64,000 nt of DNA from Tenodera sinensis (lineage: Eukaryota > Arthropoda > Insecta > Mantodea > Mantidae): positions 91,599,412 to 91,663,411 of the forward strand of contig CM060962.1 of NCBI GenBank assembly GCA_030765045.1, written 5' to 3'. Every line of letters begins with the position of its first letter. Position 1 is the first letter of the stretch. The notes under the pieces are model-generated. The model searched no databases. It saw only the letters and a list, made by a program, of their open reading frames with translations, and was not told where the DNA came from. Below, piece after piece: positions 1 through 11,262 of the stretch. Made by a program: the position numbers and the translations under genes.

Positions 1-588
1 TTCCAGGGCAGCAATTATAGCAATTACTTCCAAGTTGTCACCAAAAAACGAAACAATTATAGAATGTTGGAAAATCCTTACCCATCTAACAGCACTTCAA
101 AAACACCTAGTCTTCCAATGGATACCAGCTCACTGTGGACTGAGTGGTAATGAGAAAGCTGATTTTCTTGCAAAAAAGGGTACCGGCAATGTGCAGAAAT
201 CAATAGTTAATCTACCATTTTATGCAGCCAAAAGATTAGTCAACTCTGAATTCAAAAAGATTATTGCAAAATACTACTATGAAAAATCAAAGAATAAAAG
301 ATGGGAACTACCAAACATTCAAACAGTAATTCCTGAGTATCCTCGAAAAACAGCAGTTGCAACCTTCGGGTTGATTACAGGACATGATTGTCTGGCAAAA
401 CATTTAAACAGAATTGGGATATATTCTTCACCACTCTGTCCTCTATGTGATCTGCAAGAGGAAATGGATCGAGACCACCTTCAAATATGCCCGGCCACTT
501 CTAGTGCCCCATCCATCAGTGAAAAATATTGGAGAGCAAGAGGATTAATGACTTCATTGTCAGAAATCCAGCATTAGCTAACAACAAC
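1..588 (+). mobile_element. LINE-A copy 1, RNase H and C-terminal end (cut by window start)
   Basis: Open from 35 to 577, this encodes the end of a LINE ORF2. It has the RNase H tail with FQWIPAHCGLSGNEKADFLA (catalytic H and final D) and a C-terminal cysteine/histidine motif CPLCDLQEEMDRDHLQIC. It is near-identical to 9818-10380 on the other strand. The 3' terminus is gctaacaacaaca, immediately followed by LTR sequence, so the LINE appears inserted into the 3' LTR of the element at 584-3199. The upstream part is outside the window. Confidence 0.9.
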
Positions 589-746
589 AATTGTAACCTT
601 ATCACTCATTTAAATCTGCCTAGGCTTCCATTCTTGAGACTTTAATCTATTCAGCTTTATTACGTCTTCCCCTTAACTATTGACTAGAATCTCCTTTTGT
701 TTCTTTCTATTATCAAATATATATTGACATTATAATTTCGGTTTCA
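584..746 (-). repeat. partial 3' LTR
   Basis: Direct repeat of 3039-3199, differing by a TA-unit insertion and a few substitutions. It is cut off at acaacaattg by the 3' terminus of LINE-A copy 1. The LTR itself carries acaaacaacaattg at this site, a suitable A-rich target for LINE-A. Confidence 0.65.
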
Positions 747-1137
747 AATGCCCCCATAAACATTATTTTATTATTACATAATAAGTTAATGTTTATGCTC
801 TGCCCGAATGATTAATTTTTTTTTTAGTGAATACTAATTCTCGTAGTCGGCAATTCTCCACCCACATACATTTTTTTTTACAAACATTTTAAAACGTACA
901 TTTCAAACAAGATTAAATTTTACTTAAATACCCTATTATTTACATGTTTTTTTTTCATCTTCGGAAGTTACATAATTTTACAAAAGTTCCTTGGTTTGGT
1001 ATTTATTAATTTCTTGATCCTCTTTCTCTTCTTGGTTTGCACAACACTTTCACTTAGTCACTATTATGCTAACTTAACTATATTTACAATATTTATACAT
1101 TTTCTCGTTCTTGGCAACACACAATTATATCAATGAT

Positions 1138-2331
1138 CTAACCATTATCTCTAAGGTTTACTCTTTTCCAGTTTTCCCATAAATTGTCATTTCTGGGTAT
1201 GGGACCACGATATCTCTCTCGAATCTCATAATTATGATTCAAATTTGGGGTTGCCCCCTGCCCGAAAAAGTTTTGGAAAGCTCTTTCACCTTGATTTTGA
1301 TTTTTGCTTTGACCAATCTCCTGTTTGGCTTTGTTTGCACTGTATTTAGTACTTTCACTAAGATTTGCGCTCACACTAGGATTTGTGTTTACACTATGAC
1401 AAGCAGAATTAGCACGTCTATCGCTTAATTTTAAATTTTCCAGTGCTTGCTTTACACCCTGGATTTCCGTAACCACTTCCTTTACATGCTCATTTAAATC
1501 TTCCATATTTACAATTAACCTCCTACCTTCGCTTTCTGCCTTTTGTAACCTAACCTTACTGTCTTCCAATTCTTTACAGGTTGTTTCTTTCTCATTATTC
1601 AATATCTGCTCTACTTCTTCCCTAAGCTTACTACTCTCTCTCTCTCTCTCTCTCTCTCTCAGATTTCTCAACAAATCGAACAAATTCTTGATTAATTTCT
1701 TTCTTTACATTTTCCAGCTCCCCCATAACCTGAGTTCTGTTCTCTCTAACCTCAATTCTTACATTATCCACTTCACTTCTAATTTCCCCCTGAAAATTTT
1801 CTATCACATGTTGTTGGTTTTCTAATCTCTGTGCTAATTCTGTCAAGCCTCGATTATTACTCTCCAATTTCTCTGTCAACACCTTGCTACTACTCTCTAT
1901 CTCTTTCTCTTCAGCTAAACTTTGGGTGGTCATTTCTAGCTGTTCGTCAAACACTTATTGTTATTTTCCAATTTCTCAGTGAAACCTTTATTGTTATTTT
2001 CCAATTTCTCAGTTAAACTATTTCCTAATTTCTCAGTTTAAATATTTTCCCATTTCCCAATTAAACTTTTATGGCTATTTTCCATAAATATTTTCATTTC
2101 ATTCAACATTGCCATTATCTGCCCTAGCATGTTACTTTCTGTATTTACAACTGGTGTTTGACATTCTCTGCCAGAATGACCTTCCCTTAGCTATTCTCTT
2201 TGATCTGATAAATTTACATTTCTCCCTACATTTGCTACTACATCTACAGTTTCCCTATTTACAACTTCTATCTCCTGAATTTTACTATCTACTACAGACT
2301 GTTCCAACATTTTGCCGTTTCTAAGAAGCAT
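1138..2331 (-). pseudogene. gag-like coiled-coil ORF of the LTR element
   Basis: The frame starts MLLRNGKMLEQ at 2331, a start typical of insect Ty3/BEL-type gag proteins. It continues through repeated EKLENNNK units and a long heptad-rich coiled coil (about 1954-1450), then a basic, asparagine-rich tail ending DNLWENWKRVNLRDNG at 1138. It is broken by stops near 2190 and 2036, and by frame changes near 1950 and within a CT microsatellite (1634-1660, read as RERERERE). No zinc knuckle is visible. Assignment to gag rests on position between LTRs, the N-terminal motif and the coiled coil, not on a recognised capsid fold. Confidence 0.5.
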
Positions 2332-2678
2332 CTACCTAAATATCACTGATAAACTAGTTTAACACTCAGTACCTTATTATTGATGCTGCACACTGATGTT
2401 GCCACTGTCCTTGATGTTACTGGTCCATTACTTCCGCAGTCTCTGTTGATTCTCTTCTTCTCGAATCTTGTTGGCTCAATCCTTATCATGTCAGCTTCTG
2501 CTGGTCCTCTTCTTCTCGAATATCGTTGGCCAAATCCTCGTCTTATCGTGCCACACGTTGGTTCGTCATTTGACGCAAACGTTCCTCGAAGATGTCGCCT
2601 TTAAGACCTATAAGATCTCGTGTTTGGTGTCCGGACTAGCTCTAGCAAGAAGTCCTAATCTACAGGGTATGCGTGAGT

Positions 2679-3199
2679 TGTGGTAGGAATGAAACCAAAC
2701 GAAGAATTAACCAACATTTAACTTTATTTGCAAATTTCCAGATTTGTAGGGAACTGCCGACGATATTTAAATAGAATGTAACTTTGTAACTTCAACTACA
2801 ACGTTATAACACTTTAACAGTCACCCTTTAGCAACCGCCAAATTATGTATACGCGCTAACTTACGTACAACTCCCAAGTTGCATGTGCGTTATCTCGACT
2901 CGATTCAAGATGAGTGTGTGTTGCGTTGCATTTGTTTTTGCGTGAGCAACACGAAGGAAGCGATTTCCATTGGCTAACTTTAGAGCACGTCATGGTAAGA
3001 TACGAATCAGCCCGCGGAATCACTATGGCTTCGTACAAACAACAATTGTAACCTTATCACTCATTTAAATCTGCCTAGGCTTCCATTCTTGAGACTTTAA
3101 TCTATTCAGCTTTATTATGTCTTCCCCTTAACTATTGACTAGAATCTCCTTTTGTTTCTTTCTGTTATCAAATATATTGACATTGTAATTTCGGTTTCA
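2679..3199 (-). repeat. 5' LTR of the gag-only element
   Basis: On the minus strand this begins TGAAACCGAAATT and ends CCTACCACA, with an AATAAA signal about 50 bases before the end. Its first 161 bases (3199-3039) repeat at 746-584 with only a few differences. Upstream of it (3200 onward) is hAT coding sequence, the probable target. Confidence 0.6.
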
Positions 3200-3960
3200 A
3201 GTTAGAGATAAGTGGAGTGCATTGATGAAAAAGAATGCTGGGTTTTCTGCTTTGAAAAATGTGTACAATGTGTGGAATGATGAGGATGTAAGTCTGCCAA
3301 CACAAAGTAACATGTCAAATTTAGCATAATTTAAATATGACAGAATCACTTCAGTTTCTATGGAATGGTCCTTTTCAGCTTATAAAATGCTTCCATCAGA
3401 TAAAAGATGCGGTTTAACACTGGAAAATTTGGAAAAATTAATAGTGATATATTGTAATGGCAATTATAAATAGGGTACAAAATGCTGTAACCATTAATAA
3501 TTGAGATTTAAAAAAATCAAAAGCTGAAATAAAAAACAGAACACCATATTTGTATAGCAAACGTCTTTTTTTTCCATTGCATTGTTTTGTTATAAATTTA
3601 TAACCTCATTGGACTGTCATTTTATTTGGGATTTCTCTTATGGAGAAAAAAGGTATTAATGTATATTTTGCAAATGTGTGTTCTTTTAAGGATAATAAAT
3701 GCTTACTAGTTGCAGTAATTAAAACTTTTTCTATTCCTATTCTTAATTTTTGCTATTTAATTTAACATGTATACGAATTTTGGTGTTATTTGTTAGTTAT
3801 TAATCTTATAGAGTTAATTATCTTTCCAAGTTGTACAAAACTTAAAGAACCTAAAATTGCATTTTTAGCACCTATTTTAAAGTTTTTAAAACCTTTTTTA
3901 GATGCCTAAATGATCATTTTTAACAGCCTAAAAATTTTAGGTCTACTTATCATAGAGTAA
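3200..3960 (+). pseudogene. hAT transposase C-terminal remnant and 3' tail
   Basis: Reading from 3200, the frame gives VRDKWSALMKKNAGFSALKN, then after one stop FKYDRITSVSMEWSFSAYKM and LTLENLEKLIVIYCNGNYK, ending near 3473. This is the hAT dimerisation region (FKYAPVTSVDVERSFS-like), with the usual VER changed to MEW. The following AT-rich sequence to about 3960 has tgcctaaa/ttttaggt blocks like a hAT 3' end. The 5' part is missing, replaced by the LTR element. Confidence 0.7.
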
Positions 3961-5117
3961 ATAAGACAACTAAGTATCATCAAGTAATTGGAAAAAAGAT
4001 TTTTAATGCATTCCCTAATGGAACATGTCATTTAAATCTTCAGGAATATGAAGAGTTAAATAAAAATTACATGTAAGGGACTATCACACTGTACATATAG
4101 TATGCTTATTAAACTGCTAAATTTTTACATTATAATTAAGGAGTTATGCTGTTGTATTGTAGGTATTGCTTGGATTGTATGCATATATTGATGTAGTCTA
4201 TTGTAATATTTGTAGTTATTTAATGACAGTTAAATGTATCTTAATTTAATACATCTCCCTCTTTGCTGATAATAATTAATGAGACCAATAATAGTTTTGA
4301 AAAGCAGGTGTGTGAATAACAGTGATAAGGCATTATGCAATATGATTTCAACTATGAAGTGTGACTAAAGTGGCTTTGTTATCTAATCTTGTTAGTTGTC
4401 CCTCATATGGTGCATTCTTAACATTTTAGGTACTTATTTGAACCTTGCAAACATCAGTCATTCAGTCACAGTACTGATGGACTGGTATACTTCATTTGTC
4501 ATCACAGGTACACTGCTTTCCAATTTAAATTCATAGAGCTAACATGCTCCACTAATTAGCTTCATGATACTTAAGTTTGTCCCTGCTTCTCAAAATCTCG
4601 GCTAACATGGGGCAAAATTGATCCTCCGTTTAGCAGTCTGTTTCTTGACAACAATTTGTTCCCACTTTGCCTTATGACACCTTAATAATTGCTATTTATG
4701 CTTGAAATATGAACATTACAAAAAATAAAACAACACACCCTTTTGCTCACCTGTGTAAGAGGATATGACTCAAGATTAAATACTGGAGGTGTCTGGTTTT
4801 GATGAAGAAATATGAATGCATAATTCTTTAACAATATGACAAAATTATTACTAACTTTACAAGACTCTTTACTCACAACTGCAAGACAATTATGATTGAA
4901 CAAATTAATGAACAATCAAATCAGTAAGTGAACAAGCAAATATTACATTGTCTATTGCATCATTATTGTTCAGCATTAAGCACACAATTTTATCTTAAAA
5001 GTAGTTTTGATTATTTGATCTTGTTCTTGTCAAGCACTCCAAGATTTATAGTGTTGGTCATGCAGAAGTACATTTTATTTTGCATTTATAATGGATGTTT
5101 ACTTATGACCTTCTTAC
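3961..5117. other. intronic sequence, nothing recognised
   Basis: AT-rich, with no coding similarity I can support. It lies downstream of the exon f donor in the DOCK7-like gene, so it is intronic. Confidence 0.6.
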
Positions 5118-5286
5118 CTTAGCATCTTTATTATAGCGTGAAATAATCTCTGATGTAACAGTGGCTACCAAAGTTGTCACATCATCTGTAAATTGTTCTG
5201 TAAAGCGCATTTTTCGAGGAGAATCTAAGCTATGTGTTACAGCAAGATGTTCCACCATGCTTTTCACCATTACTTCAAAGAAGAAC
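5118..5286 (-). CDS. DOCK7: DOCK7-like exon f (169 nt)
   Basis: The acceptor is gtgttatag; the donor is aag followed by gtaaga. After one base finishing the tryptophan codon there are 56 codons: FFFEVMVKSMVEHLAVTH, then SLDSPRKMRF, TDDVTTLVATVTSEIISRYN and KDAK. This matches the FFFELMVKSM, PRK-x-RF, DD-xx-LV and DI-x-SR blocks of DOCK7 and ends on a codon boundary. The next expected exon (LNTSLAFF-like) is not seen between 1 and 5117, so it should lie beyond the left edge. Confidence 0.92.
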
Positions 5287-6190
5287 CTATAACACAAGGC
5301 ACATGATCCTTATCACTACTAATATGTGCACTTTTAAGATATTTTAATTACACAGAAACAGCTTTGGCATCTCTCATTAAATTTAGTAAGCAATTATTCT
5401 ACTAAAGCTTAATATACCATACCAATAACCAACACCGCTATTTACATATGCAGCTGTAAAAGGTGTGCTTCTCAGCCTTAGAATTAATGCGTAATGGTAC
5501 CTATCACAGACTCTTGGTCCACATAACCTATAATTCAATGTGAGCAGAATTTCTTTATGAAACATTTTGGCAGTGTTGTGAAGTCTTTTTTATATTATAA
5601 TAACCAATTCCCTCAAGCATGTAAATTACGAACCTACTCAGGAGTTAACTTTAAAAGTGAGTCAGAAGAAGAAGCACAATCATCCCTTACTATTGCCAAT
5701 AATAGCAATCAGGCATTAGGCATTGGTCCTGCCACAGAGAATCATACTGGATCTTCAGAAGATTTTGTGAAACTTGTAATCTATTTTTTGTCACTGGTTT
5801 GTTTATTGAAGCCATTATTTTCAGCTGTGTTGACCAAAGTGGTTGTACTCTTTTTCCATCACAAGTACGTAAACTAGCCTGTGAGTTAAACTGTTTAGGA
5901 CTGCATGTTTGTGTGCAATAGGATTCAGAGCACTGTTTATATAGTTCTTTGATGGGAGGATTTTCACTACATGCCAAAATTTGTTTGGGATTTGGGTTAA
6001 TTTTAAATCTAAGAAATGAAAAACTCCTTTTTCTTTTCCTTTGTGAGAAAATAGCCAAGTTCAAAGGATAAAACACATTAAATGCCACAAAAGTCACCCA
6101 GGAGAAAAACCACAGTAATTTCAAAAAGTTCACACATCACCCAAGAACACACTACTAATTTCACAAGATCTTTAGAAGACAATATCGATC
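5287..6190. other. intronic sequence, nothing recognised
   Basis: AT-rich sequence upstream of exon f on the minus strand. Open frames here (for example 5383-5565 and 5690-6133) show no domain, and one with a splice-like start does not continue the DOCK7-like protein. Confidence 0.5.
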
Positions 6191-6451
6191 TATTTATTAC
6201 AGTTTCACGGGTGATCAGCCGTGTGAGGTTTAAAAACATTGAGCTTTCGGCCATTGTAAACTCCATGGCCTTCGTCAGAATCAAAATGACCGTTAGCTTT
6301 CCGCTCCCCATATATATACAATGTTAGGTGGGAGGGGGTTGCATTGCCCTGGTCATTTTCATTCTGACGAAGGCCATGGAGTTTACAATGGCCGAAAGCT
6401 CAATGTTTTTAAACCTCACACGACTGATCACCCGTGAAACTGTAATAAATA
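6191..6451. repeat. 101-bp inverted repeat with hammerhead-like cores
   Basis: The arms 6191-6291 and 6351-6451 are reverse complements with two mismatches, separated by a 59-bp spacer. Each arm carries CTGACGA, then a six-base helix (GGCCAT with ATGGCC), then GAAA: 6364-6397 on the plus strand and 6278-6245 on the minus. This is the order of the conserved core of a hammerhead ribozyme, with one extra A before the helix. A Penelope-like GIY-YIG fragment follows directly at 6452. Penelope-like elements are known to carry hammerhead motifs in their terminal repeats. A usable stem III and cleavage triplet are not clear, so activity is unproven. Confidence 0.55.
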
Positions 6452-6672
6452 ACGTCCGCTGTGAAAGCTTTAAATCTTACAATATCGACCTAGATCCTCA
6501 AAAAATATTTAGTTTAGGAAAGCTCCAATGCAACAAACTTAAGCACCCTATACAAGACAAAAGAGCAGGAATCCACCAAATCAATTGTTCAGACAAAAAA
6601 AAATTATATAGGAAAAACTAAGAAAACATTTTAATCTAGGTTGAAAGAATGTGTGAGATGCCTCAAATATTG
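6452..6672 (+). pseudogene. Penelope-like element, GIY-YIG fragment
   Basis: The frame encodes KLQCNKLKHPIQDKRAGIHQ then INCSDKKKLY, followed after a small frame slip by IGKTKK-like sequence. This corresponds to the start of the C-terminal GIY-YIG endonuclease of Penelope-like retroelements (GIYQIxCxxC...YIGKT), with the first G-I-Y changed to G-I-H. The reverse transcriptase is absent. A LINE-A 3' fragment starts just after it. Confidence 0.65.
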
Positions 6673-6762
6673 TTGTTGGTTAATGTTGGATTTCTGACAA
6701 TGAAGTTATTAATTCTCTTGCTCTCCAATATTTTTCACTGATGGATGGGGCACTAGAAGTGA
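6673..6762 (-). mobile_element. LINE-A 3'-end fragment
   Basis: About 88 bp matching the 3' terminus of LINE-A (ttaatgttggatttctgaca through ggggcactagaagt). It is diverged relative to other copies, so probably an older insertion. Confidence 0.8.
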
Positions 6763-7209
6763 TTAACAGATGGATAAATTCACAAACTAATTACTGAGGG
6801 GTCAACTATACTCATCCTTGCTTCACTTAGCAACTTCTAACTTAGAACAACATCCCAGACCAATCGCCCACATCATCAGCTATTTGTTGGCTGTCTTCTA
6901 GAACAATCTCTTTGTTGTACTTTGAAATTGCTGGTGGTTTTCTGATTAGAGTCAATACTAGCCGAAGATGTGCACAACAGTTTAAGAAACCTTTAACACT
7001 ATATTAGGTAAGATACCAAAATTAGTGGACTATGGAATGTAAGTCTGACTCAAAATTAAATTATAGGTGACACTCATGTTTGTACTGCTTCTTCATCCTT
7101 AGAAGTTAATTTAAAACACATCACTGTTTCTAGGTTCTTTCAAAATACATAAATACTCAGGCATAATTTATCTTACTGTGAATGGAAGTAGTAACAAAAT
7201 GATATAACT

Positions 7210-8171
7210 ACCTATACAAAGTATGAGTATAAATATGGAGCCATTCGTGTTCTGGAAATCTAGTATGGATTGTCTCTAATGCCAATAATTTTACAACACT
7301 AGTTGGAGTATCACTTTTCTTAACTTCTTCTATCAGGTGTAAATAATATGTGATGTCTAATGTTTGTGTCGGATTGACTTTAGATATGAAGTTTTCCTTT
7401 GAATTAGGAAGGTATATATTCTTCTTGATGTCTTGAATTTTGGACAGAAAGCTCTCCTGAGTCCTTAGTGTATGTGTAAAATTTCTCTTGTTCCATGTAT
7501 TGAATGGAAGTCTGATCAACTTTTCGTGTTGAATAAGAGCTGTTTTTTCTATTTCATATTCAATGGGGTATTGGTTGGTTAGTATTTCCATAGCTGGTAT
7601 TGGTGTGGTTTTGATAGCACCTGTAATTAGTCTCAGACTTTGGTTTTTATTTTATTTTTTTTTATTTTTATTTATTTATTTATTTTTTTTATTTTATTTG
7701 CTGTTACAAGAACTTCACTGTAGTAAGTAAATAATGGCTTTATATATACAGTGTATGTTGTGTTAAGAGTTGCTCTAGAACATCCCCACTTCAATCCTGT
7801 TAGACGTTTTAACAGTGAAAGGCGCCTTTCTGCTCTTTGTATTACATTCAAATGTAAAAAATATGTGTATATATACATTCAAACAGTAATTCCTGAGTAT
7901 CCTCGAAAAACAGCAGTTGCAACCTTCAGGTTGATTACAGGACATGATTGTCTGGCAAAACATTTAAACAGAATTGGGATATATTCTTCACCACTCTGTC
8001 CTCTATGTGATCTGCAAGAGGAAATGGACCGAGACCACCTTCAAATATGCTCGGCCACTTCTAGTGCCCCATCCATTAATGAAAAATATTGGAGAGCAAG
8101 AGGATTAATGACTTCATTGTCAGAAATCCAGCATTAGCTAACAACAAACAAACAACCTATACAGAGTATGA
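7210..8171 (+). mobile_element. LINE-A, twin-primed copy with 5' inversion and 17-bp target duplication
   Basis: The element lies at 7227-8154 between direct repeats acctatacaaagtatga (7210-7226) and acctatacagagtatga (8155-8171), one mismatch in 17. The left part, 7227-7848, is inverted and matches 10581-11177 of the long copy (end of reverse transcriptase to start of RNase H). After about 28 bp of AT-rich filler, the right part, 7876-8154, is the 3' end in forward orientation, coding IPEYPRKTAVATFRLI through the stop and the tail gctaacaacaaacaaaca. About 490 bp of element between the parts is missing. An AT expansion (TTTA/ATTT runs) interrupts the inverted part near 7648-7700. This is the expected product of twin priming during target-primed reverse transcription. 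Confidence 0.9.
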
Positions 8172-9809
8172 AGATTTAGGATACGTTTTCATACCCATTA
8201 TTTATTTTAAAAACTCAAATACGCACCTGGAAAATGTGCATAGAAATTTATAAATGAACCTATAAGTTTGGGCACAAATAGCTGGTTATCTTATTTCACT
8301 TGGTTTGAAACCAAATGCTTGTGTTGGCTACTCTTTCTTTTGCTTTCAGTTACTCTTTTATTATTATCTGTCAACTGTATACTTATTTTGCTACTTTATT
8401 ACTTTTTCAGCAGTTTATTTTATGCTGTTATAGAAGGTGATGTTTTATGAATAGCTTAACATATTCAATACCAGAGAGAGTAGTGTAAAATAATTACTTT
8501 TGATATCCTGTATCAGTGTAACCTGTTCAGTATCTGATTTAAAAAGACAAATAAAATTGAACTGAATGGGCTTAATAGAGGCATACTACATACCCACTAT
8601 ATCAAGGGAAAATAGGAAGTATTCCATTTTGATCAATACAAGCAAAAAAGCATACTTCAAGATCTTGTCAGGAAACACCATGTAAATTACATAAGTTGCA
8701 AATGGACTGAGGAACATAGCACCTTCCATCCATATGCCTCAGTTTAAGGAGAAAATTGTTGAAATGATGACTAGTCCTCAAAAGTACACCAATAGGTTCA
8801 TGTAAATAGGATGACTTATGGACATACTGAGGCTTTGAAATTCAAACCATACTGAGCGACAGCTGTAAAACAACTGAAGGAGCCCAATAAGGATAAATAT
8901 ATCTATAATTATATATATTTATAAATATAAATGTCTGCTGACATTTATTGTATATATAGTCACAGATGCTTGTTTGGACTTAAGTTCTTTATCATGAGGA
9001 CGAAGGGTGGTTTCATCTGTCAGAATATATATAATCTTACAGAACAGAGGTATTGTACAGCTCAAAATCCTAAACTAGTGTATGAACAACCCCTGCACGC
9101 CAAAAATTGGTGTATGGTGCACTATGACTGTAAAATGCATTATCATAATCATACTTACTTACAGTAAGAAATCATACAGATTTATCACTTTTGTCACTAG
9201 AGAAAACTATATACACATACAGTGATAAATACTACATCGAGGTAAACATACAAACAGCATACCCAGAATTTGCTTTAGCAGCTGAGGGAAACCTCGGAAA
9301 AACCTCAGCCAGGTACCTTAGAATAGGATATATGTGAACATTTTATGATAAATTTAAACAGATATCTAACGATCATGCTCTTGAAGGCAATCATCAGGCA
9401 TCCTCTTGAGCTGAAGAGCATCTCTCAGGTTAATCAGCTTTGAACTTCACAATCAATGTGGATGTATGTATACCTGACCTCCTTGGATAAATTTTATCCC
9501 CCTCTAACAGAAGGGGCTTCTTTCAACAAGATAAGATAACATGTCACACATATGAGAGTTCACTTACCATATTCATAAAATATTCACAAGGGCTTGTGAT
9601 TTGTTGACATGGGATTGATGTGGATAACTGAATGGGGAAGTTGTGGGAGGTATCACCTGGCATTACTAAAAGTGAGGAGAAAGGGAAGGGCAAGCAACAA
9701 GTTCATTGGTGGGTGCGGTGGCAGCTTCAGCTGTCATTTATGATAATATTATTAGCTTTATTTCAGCCCGGTAATTTAAAACAGAATGCAATTGTTTTCA
9801 AAAAATAAT
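8172..9809. other. intronic sequence, nothing recognised
   Basis: AT-rich, with a short AT microsatellite near 8895-8930. No coding similarity or repeat shared with the rest of the window was recognised. Confidence 0.5.
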
Positions 9810-9817
9810 GTTGTTAG

Positions 9818-11262
9818 CTAATGCTGGATTTCTGACAATGAAGTCATTAATCCTCTTGCTCTCCAATATTTTTCACTGATGGATGGGGCACTAGAAGTGG
9901 CCGGGCATATTTGAAGGTGGTCTCGATCCATTTCCTCTTGCAGATCACATAGAGGACAGAGTGGTGAAGAATATATCCCAATTCTGTTTAAATGTTTTGC
10001 CAGACAATCATGTCCTGTAATCAACCTGAAGGTTGCAACTGCTGTTTTTCGAGGATACTCAGGAATCACTGTTTGAATGTTTGGTAGTTCCCATCTTTTA
10101 TTCTTTGATTTTTCATAGTAATATTTTGCAATAATTTTTTTGAATTCAGAGTTGACTAATCTTTTAGCTGCATAAAATGGTAGATTAACTATAGATTTTT
10201 GTACACCGCTCGTACCCTTTTTTGCAAGAAAATCAGCTTTCTCATTACCACTCAGTCCATAGTGAGCCGGTATCCATTGGAAGACTAGGTGTTTTTGAAG
10301 TGCTGTTAGATGGCTAAGCATCTTCCAACATTCTATAATAGTTTGGTTTTTTGGTGACAACTTGGAAGTAATTGCTATAATTGCTGCCCTGGAATCTGAG
10401 AGAATAACTGCTTGCTGAAAATGTGAAATTCTGTACAAAAGATTTTGTAGGGCCGTTCGAATTGCTTCAATTTCTCCATCAAAGTTTGTAGTTCCATAAC
10501 TTAAAGATTTGTAATAGGAAAAGAGGTGACATGTGACTCCAGCATCTGCTCCATCTTGGTTTGATATAAATGATCCATCAGTATAAATATGGAGCCATTC
10601 GTGTTCTGGAAATCTAGTATGGATTGTCTCTAATGCCAATAATTTTAGAACACTAGTTGGAGTATCACTTTTCTTAACTTCTTCTGTCAGGTGTAAATAA
10701 TATGTGATGTCTAATGTATGTGTTGGATTGACTTTAGCTATGAAGTTTTCCTTTGAATTAGGAAGGTGTACATCCTTCTTGATGTCTTGAATTTTGGAAA
10801 GAAAGCTCTCCTGAGTCTTTAGTGTATGTGTAAAATTTCTCTTGTGCCATGTATTGAATGGGAGTCTGATCAACTTTTCGTGTTGAATAAGAGCCGCTTT
10901 TTCTATTTCATATTCAATGGGGTATTGGTTGGTTTGTATTTCCATAGCTGCTATTGGTGTGGTTTTGATAGCACCTGTAATTAATCTCAGACTTTGGTTT
11001 TGAAAGATTTGAATTTTTTTTGTGTTTGCTGTTACAAGAGCTTCGCTGCAGTAAGTAAATAATGGTTTTATATATACATTGTATGTTGTGTTAAGAGTTG
11101 CTCTGGAACATCCCCACTTCATTCCTGTTAGACGTTTTAACAGTGAAAGGCGCCTCTCTGCTCTTTGTATTACATTTTCTATTTGTTTGGTCCATGTAAG
11201 TTTGGTATCAAATGTAACTCCTAAATACTTTGCTTCCTTTGTTTCTGGTAATTGTTGCCCTC
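9818..11262 (-). pseudogene. LINE-A ORF2, thumb, RNase H and C-terminal domain
   Basis: After the slip at about 11262 the frame stays open to the stop at 9818. It carries YLGVTFD, the thumb, then an RNase H with all four acidic/histidine positions visible: IYTDGSF (D), DGEIEAI (E), LSDSRAA (D), and WIPAHYGLSGNEKAD (H and D). The C-terminal CPLCDLQEEMDRDHLQIC motif may bind nucleic acid. The 434-residue piece from 11122 to 9818 is the longest uninterrupted frame in the window. The 3' untranslated region is almost nil: the stop is 8 bp from the element end. Confidence 0.92.

Larger units (their letters stand above)
584..3199 (-). mobile_element. gag-only LTR retrotransposon, decayed, nested with LINE-A
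   Basis: Reading on the minus strand: a 521-bp 5' LTR (3199-2679, TGAAACC to CCTACCACA), a leader, a gag-like coiled-coil frame (2331-1138), an AT-rich stretch, a purine run GGGGGCATT (755-747) placed like a polypurine tract, and the first 163 bp of the 3' LTR (746-584). The remainder of the 3' LTR would lie left of LINE-A copy 1, outside the window. No protease, reverse transcriptase or integrase frame is present, so the element would be non-autonomous. I see no convincing tRNA primer-binding site after the 5' LTR, and the target duplication cannot be tested because one flank is missing. Confidence 0.6.

Noticed and set aside
5383..5565. Minus-strand open frame with a ttatag border near 5524, considered as a DOCK7-like exon
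   Set aside because: The peptide (LCGPRVCDRYHYALILRLRS) does not match the family, and exons e and f already join perfectly around it.
7751..8137. A 128-codon open frame that looks like one protein
   Set aside because: It is a chimera: its first third is antisense LINE-A read across the twin-priming inversion junction, the rest is the true LINE-A C-terminus.
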